A DNA stretch of 64,000 nucleotides from Zelonia costaricensis (lineage: Eukaryota; Euglenozoa; Kinetoplastea; Trypanosomatida; Trypanosomatidae), in contig JASAOO010003559.1 in the NCBI GenBank assembly GCA_030849075.1, positions 1 to 64,000 of the forward strand, written 5' to 3'. Made by a program: the position numbers and the translations under genes. Below, in pieces: positions 56,718 through 64,000 of this stretch (its first letter is position 1; each line of letters starts with the position of its first letter). The notes beneath the pieces are model-generated. The model did no database searches and was not told the DNA's origin. It saw only the letters and a program-made list of their open reading frames with translations.

Positions 56718-58322
56718 ATGGTGATCAAGCTTTTGCGCTCACGCGTGGCCAAGGTGGCGCTGGCCACCATCAGCGTGCCGACCGTGGGCGCAGGCGGCCT
56801 TGCTGTCTACGTGAAGTACCGCCAGCGCACTCGGCCTCCGCCGCGGGTGCTGAAGCCGCTTGTCGACCACGATGGCAACCTCATTCTAGAAGGCCGCATC
56901 GTACTGCGCCCATCCCGCATCGCCGTGTGCTGGCGCCTCGTCGAGCTCGCGCTCATCTTCATTCCCGTCGCGGTGCTGTACTTTGTCATGTCGCTGCGCC
57001 AGGACTGGTACGATCGGTGGTTGCAGATGCTTCTCGCGGCGGTGCAGCGAGCCGGGCCGGTGTACGTGAAGATTGGCCAGTGGAGCTGCACCCGCGAGGA
57101 CCTCTTCGCGCCGGCCTTCCGCAACGTCTTTAAGCGGCTCTACAACGAGGTGGACGTGCACCCGCACGCAGACACCATGCGCATCCTCGGCGAGGAGCTC
57201 AAGTGCGACCCCCTCACCGTCTTCGAGTGGGTGCAGGAGAAGACGGTCGGCTCCGGCTCCATTGGGCAGGTGCATATCGCCAAGCTCAAGAACTCGGACC
57301 GCAAGGTGGTCGTCAAGGTCATGCACCCGGGCATCATCGAGACCATCGTGCTGGACTTTACAATCCTCAACAACCTCGCCAAGAAGGTCGACGCGTGGTT
57401 CCCGAACGTGGAACGCTACCGGCTGCCCTCCCTCTCCCTCGCCTTCACCAGCCACCTCGCCGCTCAGCTCGACTTCCGCATCGAGGCCGAGAACCTCGAG
57501 CGCTTCCGCGAGAACTTCCAGAAGGAGCGCTACGTTGACTTCCCCGAGCCGCTCATGTCGACGCAGCGCATGCTCGTCGAGACGTTCTGCGTCGGCGAGC
57601 CGGCCAACCCCGAGTTCCTGGCTTCCCTGCCATCGCACGCGCGCGACGTGCTTGCGAACAAGGGTCTCAACACTTGGTGCAAGATGCTCTTGCGCGACAA
57701 CTTCGTCCACGGTGACATGCACCCGGGCAACATCTTGATCGACTGCACGAGCGACCCGCACGAGCCGCGCGTCACGATGATCGACGTCGGCCTGTGTCAG
57801 CAGCTCACTGAGCACGAGGGCCACGTGACACACGATCTGCTGGAGTCTTTTGTTCGCTGGAACCCCGATCAGTGCGCCGACAGCTTGCTCGCCATGTCCG
57901 AAAGCCAGCCGTACGCGGACAGAGACCTCTTCCGCGATGACCTGGCCCACCTCTTCAAGCACTTCCGCCCCACCCGCAACGACGAGAACGCCGTCACCAA
58001 CATCCTGCAGTCCGTCTTCGAGAGCATTCGGCAGAACAATGTGCAGATGGACCCGGCGTACGTGTCGCTGCTCTTTGCCGTTCTCGTGCTGGAGTCGTTC
58101 ATCATGAACCTCAATCCGGAATTCAACATGGTGCGCCACACCGCGCCGTGGCTCGTCAGCGAGGGCCACCTCTCCAAGGGCGTCGTCAAGAACGTGATTA
58201 AGACGAAGATCGACAACATCAAGCGCGACTACGGCATCTTCACGGGTCGCATGGTGGACGGCATGCGCCGCGAGGAGCAGGATGAGACCAAAAACCTGCG
58301 CGTCAGCGGGAGCACCTGGTGA
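56718..58322 (+). CDS. UbiB/ABC1 atypical kinase, ADCK2-type
   Basis: 534 residues. UbiB kinases act in or on mitochondria and support coenzyme Q synthesis or lipid homeostasis. The family KxGQ motif is VKIGQWSCTREDLF (K118-Q121), in the W-S/A-x-TR-DLF form that marks ADCK2. The glycine loop reads VGSGSIGQVHIAKL (about 176-189), not the AAASIAQVH form of ADCK1/3/4. The catalytic loop is FVHGDMHPGNILI (about 331-343) and the metal-binding triad is MIDVGL. The N terminus (MVIKLLRSRVAK) is basic, and there are two hydrophobic helices (about 12-31 and 70-92), fitting an inner mitochondrial membrane protein. Family and subgroup are clear; the substrate is not known for this branch. Confidence 0.9.
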   Translation: MVIKLLRSRVAKVALATISVPTVGAGGLAVYVKYRQRTRPPPRVLKPLVDHDGNLILEGRIVLRPSRIAVCWRLVELALIFIPVAVLYFVMSLRQDWYDRWLQMLLAAVQRAGPVYVKIGQWSCTREDLFAPAFRNVFKRLYNEVDVHPHADTMRILGEELKCDPLTVFEWVQEKTVGSGSIGQVHIAKLKNSDRKVVVKVMHPGIIETIVLDFTILNNLAKKVDAWFPNVERYRLPSLSLAFTSHLAAQLDFRIEAENLERFRENFQKERYVDFPEPLMSTQRMLVETFCVGEPANPEFLASLPSHARDVLANKGLNTWCKMLLRDNFVHGDMHPGNILIDCTSDPHEPRVTMIDVGLCQQLTEHEGHVTHDLLESFVRWNPDQCADSLLAMSESQPYADRDLFRDDLAHLFKHFRPTRNDENAVTNILQSVFESIRQNNVQMDPAYVSLLFAVLVLESFIMNLNPEFNMVRHTAPWLVSEGHLSKGVVKNVIKTKIDNIKRDYGIFTGRMVDGMRREEQDETKNLRVSGSTW

Positions 58323-59634
58323 GGAGGAGAAGGAGGGGTGAAGTGGCTGCGACCACCTTAAAAAAAAAAAGGAACGATTACTGAGCGAAGAGCCGGCGTG
58401 CGTGTAATGGAGGGCACCGCTGTTCCTGCCGTCGTTGTTGGCGCCGACGCTCGTGCGCGTGGGTGCGTGTGTGGTTTGTTACAGAGTCATTTTTTTTTTT
58501 TTTTGCTCACTCTTCCAACTGTTCTTCTCGCTCTTCGTTTTCATTTTTTTCCCGTCGTCCTTCTTGGTTAATCTGGTGGCGCCGCCGCGTCCACTCACCG
58601 AAGCATTTTGTGCCACGCAGCTGCGGCGATGCGGCCCCGCGTGCTGACGAGGCGCGCACCCCACCCCCTCTTCGTCTCGCGGGGCTCGAGTGGAGTGGGA
58701 AGCGGCACTCCCGTGTTTTGGAGTGGTGCCGTTGACGTGTTTCGCAACCTGAGCGTTTGTACGAGTCCCCGTGATCTTCTTTTGTTCCCCTCCTTCACCG
58801 GTCAAGTTGCTGCTTCTCGTCTCTGTCTCCCTCTTCCCCGGTGCGGTTGTGTAGATGTGTGTGTGTGTGTGTGTTTGTGTGTGTCTCCGTGCGTGTGTGG
58901 TGGCATGGACGGCGGTGTGTGTTTGTGTGCGTGTGTGTGTGTCGCTGCGGTGGATGCGGTGCTTGACAGGGGCCACTCCTTGCCTCGTCTCTTTCTCTCA
59001 AGGTCCGAGAGTGACCGAAGCGACAACTTCCAGAGGATACAGCTGAGTTGAAGGTATGCGTCTGGACGGCGGCGCAGCTGTGCTCGCACCCAGTGGCCCC
59101 TCTCTTGGGTTTGCTCTTGCTGGCGCTGAAGCGTGTGGGCTGCGGTGAATCAACGCTCTTTGCAAGCCTTTGCTGTTGCCTCATGCACCCAATGGGGCGG
59201 CTGAGTGCGCCGTGCTACCGAGGCATTCCCCACAGTTGGTTGACTCCACTACTCCGACTTCCTCTTGCCCCCATCGTCACAAGTGGTACGGCTGACGCAA
59301 AAAACGGTCGTCTTGCTGCGGCACCCGCACACGACGTCCCCGCCGTGCACCTTCGCTGTTCCACAGCCGCAACTCTTTGGGGAGACACGTACGAGCTGAG
59401 GGCACCGCATGCAGAGTAGCCCGCGTGCACCCCGCTCGATTGCCGCACTCTTCCGGCGTAGCAGCGGCTTTCGCAGCGGCCCGTCGCCACTACTACGACT
59501 GCGCTCGTCTGACTGCAACACACACGCGCGAAACAGAACCAACCCTCCCCACTCGAGGCACGTATCAATGCTTTGTGCTCCATTTCGGAGCGAAGAAACA
59601 CAAAACGAACACCGCGCCAGCGCAACACCGGCCG
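58323..59634 (+). other. Intergenic region, ADCK2-like gene to 911-residue unknown
   Basis: No gene seen. A run near 58360-58371, T run at 58490-58504, GT-rich tracts at 58855-58945 and a less biased stretch near 59050-59420. The frame that continues into the next gene is open from 59377 but UTR-like. Confidence 0.6.
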
Positions 59635-62370
59635 ATGTCCGCCTCCTCTCTCCTGGAGGAGCTCTTCGGGACACCTGGCACGGCTGACACTGTGGCCGAC
59701 GCGCCTTTGCACGAGCTTTCTTCCGTGAAGGCCGAGACGCACGGCCTTGCGACGAACCGTAGCCTCGGAGCCAACTTGACGCATCAAGGGCTAGGACTGC
59801 CGCACCGCGCCGTGTCCGCGTCTCCTCCCCACACCGCCCCCGACCGCACGGCCGCGCCGCTATCCTTCAATGGCGGGACACGCACCTCTCCTACAGCCGA
59901 TGCGGCGGCGCTCCAGATCTGCACCTTGTCGCACGGCAGCGCCGAGTACGAGGGCATCTCGTCCACGGTGTCACGCAGCCGCACGCAGGCGAGCTCCCCC
60001 GTGGCGTCGGCGTCCACGTCGCGCGACGCCATTTCTTTTGCGTCGCAGAAGGCAGAGGCAAGTGTGTCCGCGAGCCGCTGCGACACTGCCGCTGCATCCA
60101 CGCCAGCGACGCCACGGAGCGGCCTCCTGTCCCCCACAGAGACGGGTGCTGAGTCTGGAGGCGACAGTCCCTTCTCCACTCTCGCGCTCCTGCGGCGCTT
60201 TCTGGAGGAGCGGTGGCGCATCGCCAGCGGCGCGGCGGTGAACGCCGCGGCTCCTGCCGTGGCTGCACCAACACTAGCGATGGCCGCGTTGCAGGAGGCG
60301 CACCTCGTGCCGTCCGTGGTGCCCACCGGTGCGGCTGCTGCTGCGCTGACGCCCGACGTGGCTGACCGTGCCTCGCCCTCCACTTCCTCGGCTGGTTCTG
60401 CAAGTTCGAGCGCTGGGGTGACGCGTCAGCCTAGGGACGCGCCGTATCGCGTTGCGCGCGTGCACATGCGCGCTGTCACCGTGGGCGTGGTGCTGAAGCG
60501 ACAGCGCGCGGAGCGCCACGAGGCGCACAACGCGGCTACAGGCTTCTTCTCGTCGCCGCACTCGGCGGGCCGAGCAGCTGCACGACTCCCGCGAGCAGAT
60601 GACACGCCGCGGCTGCCCGCCGTGCTTGACATGCCCCTGCGGCTGCGATGCGCCATGTGCCAGAAGCACGACTCGATGTGCAACCGCTGCCACCGCCGCT
60701 GGGGTGCGCTGCAGGCGTCGTACCGCGAGGCGACTGCGCACCACTGCTACAGCACCATCGACGTGCGCCGGCGCAGCGCGCTGACGTTGTTGACCGCTGC
60801 GGTGGGCACGGGTGCCTTCCTGCAGATGATGGCCATCGCCGACGGCTCAACACTGAGCACCGGCGCCGCGCTGCCCGTGTCACGGGCGCGGCTGGGGGCG
60901 TTGCTGCAGTGGTGCGGCTGCTCTTTGTCGATCTCGAAAGAAGTCCGCGTGGCGCATGCGTACCGCAGCAGCAGCAGCGCAGGGAACACGCCGGCTCCGG
61001 CGTCGACGGTGTCGTGGAAAGCGGCTCACATGGCCTGCCTATTCGACCAGCGCGACACGCTGCGGGCACTGCTGAACTCGTGCCCGGGCGGGTGCAGCCA
61101 GGCCGCCCTCGTGACGACCAACGGCCTGCACGCGCTGGAGCTGCTCCCCCCGTCGTACCCACCGGCGCTGGCCATGCTGCTCAACACCTCAGCCCCGCTA
61201 CGGGAGTACCTGCTCTGGGCGCGTGTGATGCAGTGCCTCGCCGTCAGCGCTGCCGACGGCGCGGAGGCGGAGCACCTCAGCGAGCTCCTGCAGGTGACGG
61301 GCAGTTGGGTCGGTCTGTGGTCGGCGGCTCTTGTGGCCTTCGTGAAGGGCGACACGGGCCGCTGCCTGGAGCTCTGCGATCGACTGGGGGCATCCGCGAC
61401 GTCAGCCGGCACCGAAGAGGCTGTGGCAGAGTCTGACGGAACAGCGGTGCTTCCATCGCGGCCAGTGATGCCCCTGGATCGCGTGCAGCGGCTCGCGGAC
61501 CTCGCGCGGCGGCCGCCCTCACCCCACAAGATTGTAGAAGCGCCTGCTGTGAAGGGAGGAGCGGCGGGCTGCGGCGGCGAGGCGGCGGTGCGTGGAGGCG
61601 ACCTCGCCGCTGCAGCCCTGCCCAGCACCGGCAGCGGCGCTCGCTGCTTCCGACTGCGCCGGTTGCCGTTCTCGCTCGTCCGGCGTGCGCTGTCCTTCTG
61701 CGACGCGGCGACGCTTCTCTCCGTGCACGGTGCCACGCGCGTGCCTCTGCTGCGGTGGGTCACGCTGGCCCGCGTCAAGTGCCTGCCGCGACCAGAGTGG
61801 GGTGCGCTGCTCGCCGCGTGCGACGGCTACGCAGAGGCGGTGACAGCGCTGTGCGCCTACGTGGCACCGCCGCCTCCGTCACGCGAAGAACGCGAGGCTG
61901 TCGCAGTCGCAGTCGCAGTCGCGTCAGGGGGATCGACTGCACATCTCGACGCGGCCGCAGCGGAGACGCGGGCCGAGGCTGCCGTGGCCGCGCTTGCCGT
62001 GCCACCTTTTGAGCCGATGCGGGTTGCCGTGGCGGAGCTGGAGGACTTCAGCAGCCTCGTCGTAACCGCCACTACACTGGGGCACAAGTCCACAGCGCCA
62101 GAGCAGGCGGCGTCGCAGCCGGAGACGCTGGGGAGCTGGCTTCTTCGCAGCCTTTTTGGCAGTCAGTCATTCTTGATCGACGCGTCGCCGTACTTGGTGC
62201 TCTCCCGCAGCTACCGCATCACGGCGCCGGGGCATGGCGCGGACTTGTCCAACTCGTCACTGAGCGGCTGGACGCGGCTGGAGCTGTCGCCGTGGGCGGT
62301 GGACGTCGAGGCCACGCTGCGGTGGTGCCGGTACGTGCAGTCGCACCCCGAAGCAGCGCGTCTTTTCTGA
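59635..62370 (+). CDS. Large protein with C4 zinc-knuckle and ankyrin-like region, function unknown
   Basis: 911 residues, not recognised as a whole. ATG 59635 follows the UTR-like leader. Residues 1-320 are mostly Ser/Ala/Thr-rich. A four-cysteine motif follows: Cys339-x-x-Cys342 and Cys349-x-x-Cys352 (CAMCQKHDSMCNRC), set in a basic helix-rich area, which should bind one zinc. Next is a helical stretch with ankyrin-like phrases: WKAAHMACLFDQRDTLRALL (about 461-480), then LVTTNGLHALELL and YPPALAMLLNTSAPLREYL. A later segment at about 672-710 (LRRLPFSLVRRALSFCDAA with LLSVHGATRVPLLRWV) resembles an F-box, though weakly. If that holds, it would be an F-box/ankyrin-type adaptor for ubiquitin ligases. 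The C terminus (LSGWTRLELSPWAVDVEATL) is conserved-looking. The role is inferred, not shown. Confidence 0.75.
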   Translation: MSASSLLEELFGTPGTADTVADAPLHELSSVKAETHGLATNRSLGANLTHQGLGLPHRAVSASPPHTAPDRTAAPLSFNGGTRTSPTADAAALQICTLSHGSAEYEGISSTVSRSRTQASSPVASASTSRDAISFASQKAEASVSASRCDTAAASTPATPRSGLLSPTETGAESGGDSPFSTLALLRRFLEERWRIASGAAVNAAAPAVAAPTLAMAALQEAHLVPSVVPTGAAAAALTPDVADRASPSTSSAGSASSSAGVTRQPRDAPYRVARVHMRAVTVGVVLKRQRAERHEAHNAATGFFSSPHSAGRAAARLPRADDTPRLPAVLDMPLRLRCAMCQKHDSMCNRCHRRWGALQASYREATAHHCYSTIDVRRRSALTLLTAAVGTGAFLQMMAIADGSTLSTGAALPVSRARLGALLQWCGCSLSISKEVRVAHAYRSSSSAGNTPAPASTVSWKAAHMACLFDQRDTLRALLNSCPGGCSQAALVTTNGLHALELLPPSYPPALAMLLNTSAPLREYLLWARVMQCLAVSAADGAEAEHLSELLQVTGSWVGLWSAALVAFVKGDTGRCLELCDRLGASATSAGTEEAVAESDGTAVLPSRPVMPLDRVQRLADLARRPPSPHKIVEAPAVKGGAAGCGGEAAVRGGDLAAAALPSTGSGARCFRLRRLPFSLVRRALSFCDAATLLSVHGATRVPLLRWVTLARVKCLPRPEWGALLAACDGYAEAVTALCAYVAPPPPSREEREAVAVAVAVASGGSTAHLDAAAAETRAEAAVAALAVPPFEPMRVAVAELEDFSSLVVTATTLGHKSTAPEQAASQPETLGSWLLRSLFGSQSFLIDASPYLVLSRSYRITAPGHGADLSNSSLSGWTRLELSPWAVDVEATLRWCRYVQSHPEAARLF

Positions 62371-63405
62371 GAGCGAGGCGGGGGAGGAGCAGCACGAAGC
62401 CTCATCCATGTAGGGGTTTGCGCCGCACACGTTTCCGCTCACGCCGTGTCGTCACTGCGCAGCCGAACAACGTGGCCCTGATCTCGCACCACTGCGCGGC
62501 GTCGTATGTCTCTTGCTCTTTTCCCTCTCCTTTTTTTTTTTGTTTCTCCTGGCATCTGTTTCCCGGTGCGTCCCCGCGCTTGCATACCTCGGGGGCTGCG
62601 CTGTCATGGGTGGTGCACTCGATTCACGCAAGCAGAACACCGGCTGGCGCCGCCTTTTGCTCTCCCCTCGTTAGGGATGGTCGGCAGTGCCAACACAGCA
62701 CGGTGGTCCGCCCTTTCAACGACTTCTCAGAGTTGATCTGGGGTGCAAGGCACCAAGACGCACCGCGTTGCCACCCCGCGGAAGTAACAAAACTGAGCAG
62801 CGCTACTCAGCATGCCCACCGTCACTAACTCGATTTCCTGCCTGCATCGGCTCCTCTCCGTCACCACCGCTGCTGACCACTCTAACACAGCTACAGAGAC
62901 GTAGTGCGCATCAACTACACCCCCCCACCCCCCACACACACACGGCCGCTGCCGAACCGGCTTCCTAGCTCGCCAACGACCACTGTTGACTGTCCTATCC
63001 CGGCGGCGCGGCTCCGTGCCCCCCCCTCTCCTTCATTCCGCCACGTTGAAGTGACATCACTCCCCTCCTTCCTCCTCCCTCCCCTCGCTACTACTGAAGC
63101 TCCCAGTTCTTTTTCCGCCTCAGCGCACTCGGCGGTCCCCTCCCCCGCCTCCAAGCCCCACTTGTGTCCCTCGTTTCTTTTGCTATGATTGCTTCGCTCT
63201 GCTTTTCAGTCGTTTTCGTCGAACAGAAATCGCGTCGTCTGCGCTGCTTCGTTTCTCCTTTTTGTTGGCGTCTTGTGTGTTTGTGCTGCGCCGAGTGAGA
63301 CCTTGCTTCCGCGGTCGGCCTCTCGCAGCCGCTTCTTCTTGTTTTTTTTCCCTTTGGCTGACCGGGCGGACCACGCGCAGCAACCTCTGGTTTTCGCTTA
63401 CCGCG
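62371..63405 (+). other. Intergenic region, 911-residue unknown to TBC gene
   Basis: No gene seen. T run near 62530-62540, CA/CT-rich tracts near 62920-62945, and two T-rich/AG pairs from 63171 on, before the ATG at 63406. Confidence 0.6.
63171..63209 (+). promoter_or_regulatory. Candidate trans-splice acceptor for the TBC gene
   Basis: Pyrimidine-rich tract ending in TTTTCAG, AG at 63208-63209, 197 bases before the ATG. A second T run (about 63341-63350) with a later AG near 63379-63380 is an alternative. Confidence 0.5.
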
Positions 63406-64000
63406 ATGCCCAAGGGTGCACCCCCGGGGAAGGCCACGAGGGCCGGTCAAGTCGTCGTGGCCGAGGCTGCCAAGAGCACACTGAGCATCCTTCCGCACGC
63501 CGAGGAGGTCGAACTGCGACGCGGCTCGGCGGTCGGCATCATCAGCTCCACCACAGGCCGCATGAACCGCGCCGCCCCCGACAGCGCCAGTGGCACCAGC
63601 GCCGAAAGCGAGGAGACCATCAAGCACGACAGTAGGCCTGCCGCTGCCTCGGCCAGCCCCGCCGCCGCATCACCGAGCACGACCGTCATATCCAACCAAG
63701 TGGCCGGTGCCGTCAGCGCGCACCGCCGCGCCGCAACTGCCAAGCCGCTGCCGTACAGGTGCTACGACGTGTTCGGTTTCTCTGTCACGGAGGCCGAGAA
63801 GGCTGCCGAGGATTACGAGCGCCGCAACGGTGACTACAGCGCCAGTTACTTGGACAAGTGGCAGCGCATGACAGCCCGTTGGGGGAGCGTTAGTACCGAC
63901 AAGCTGAAGCGGAACTGCCGGCGCGGCGTGCCGCAGGCGAGGCGACGCGTCGTGTGGCAGCGGTTGCTGCGCAGCTGGGGGATGAGGGAGCGGAACCCCG
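63406..64000 (+). CDS. TBC-domain Rab GTPase-activating protein, N-terminal part
   Basis: The first 198 codons; the gene runs off the right edge. Residues 1-115 are Ala/Ser-rich with basic patches and probably disordered. From about 120 the sequence becomes ordered: YDVFGFSVTEAEKAAEDYER, then YLDKWQRMTARWGS and KLKRNCRRGVPQARRRVVWQRLL. The last phrase is the first signature of TBC domains (R-K/R-GIP--LR--VW--LL). The catalytic Arg and Gln fingers lie beyond the window. TBC proteins speed up GTP hydrolysis by Rabs, so a RAB such as the RAB23-like protein is a conceivable partner, but that is only a guess. It is the only start in the frame that leads into the TBC segment without crossing pyrimidine tracts. 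Confidence 0.82.
   Translation, partial: MPKGAPPGKATRAGQVVVAEAAKSTLSILPHAEEVELRRGSAVGIISSTTGRMNRAAPDSASGTSAESEETIKHDSRPAAASASPAAASPSTTVISNQVAGAVSAHRRAATAKPLPYRCYDVFGFSVTEAEKAAEDYERRNGDYSASYLDKWQRMTARWGSVSTDKLKRNCRRGVPQARRRVVWQRLLRSWGMRERNP

Overview
The window looks like a stretch of a trypanosomatid nuclear chromosome, most like Leishmania or a close relative. All 21 genes I can support lie on the + strand and none shows an intron. Coding sequence is GC-rich and strongly GC-biased at third positions. The genes are separated by 0.5-2.6 kb of pyrimidine-rich, CA/GT-repeat-rich sequence with poly-T tracts followed by AG, the usual signal for spliced-leader trans-splicing. This is the layout of one polycistronic, directional gene cluster. 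No tRNA, rRNA, transposase, CRISPR array or viral gene was seen. A 15-base N gap sits inside a G run near 28.29 kb.

Layout: 2-349, end of an M32 metallocarboxypeptidase; 2.3-9.4 kb, three small-GTPase-fold genes (RAB23-like, RABL6-like, ARL3-like); 11.5-16.0 kb, a long coiled-coil/proline-rich protein; 17.2-21.0 kb, VPS54 (GARP tether); 21.7-24.9 kb, a mitochondrial-looking protein that I read as a decayed trifunctional beta-oxidation alpha subunit; 25.5-26.1 kb, a small unknown; 27.1-27.9 kb, an Apd1-like thioredoxin-fold ferredoxin; 30.3-31.8 kb, a kelch protein; 33.9-35.2 kb, a Nup50/Nup2-type FG nucleoporin with a Ran-binding domain; 36.3-37.4 kb, FIS1-like; 38.3-38.8 kb, a very basic mitochondrial-looking protein; 40.8-46.4 kb, two low-complexity proteins, the second with a C2HC finger; 46.9-47.8 kb, CTU1 (tRNA thiolation); 48.4-48.8 kb, selenoprotein K with a probable Sec-coding TGA and a SECIS-like hairpin about 0.8 kb downstream; 50.6-51.1 kb, a centrin-like protein with degenerate EF loops; 52.9-54.6 kb, CNOT10; 56.7-58.3 kb, an ADCK2-type UbiB kinase; 59.6-62.4 kb, a large unknown with a C4 zinc-knuckle motif; 63.4 kb to the end, a TBC-type Rab-GAP.

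The genes need not work together, because trypanosomatid clusters are transcribed constitutively and regulated after transcription. Even so, membrane traffic and cilium/flagellum functions are over-represented (RAB23, RABL6, ARL3, VPS54, TBC, centrin-like), alongside mitochondrial genes (decayed TFE alpha, FIS1, ADCK2, two small basic proteins). The most rewarding items are the selK/SECIS pair, the trifunctional-enzyme pseudoenzyme and the FIS1 homologue with a large insertion. Family names come from motif recognition by eye; no database search was run.
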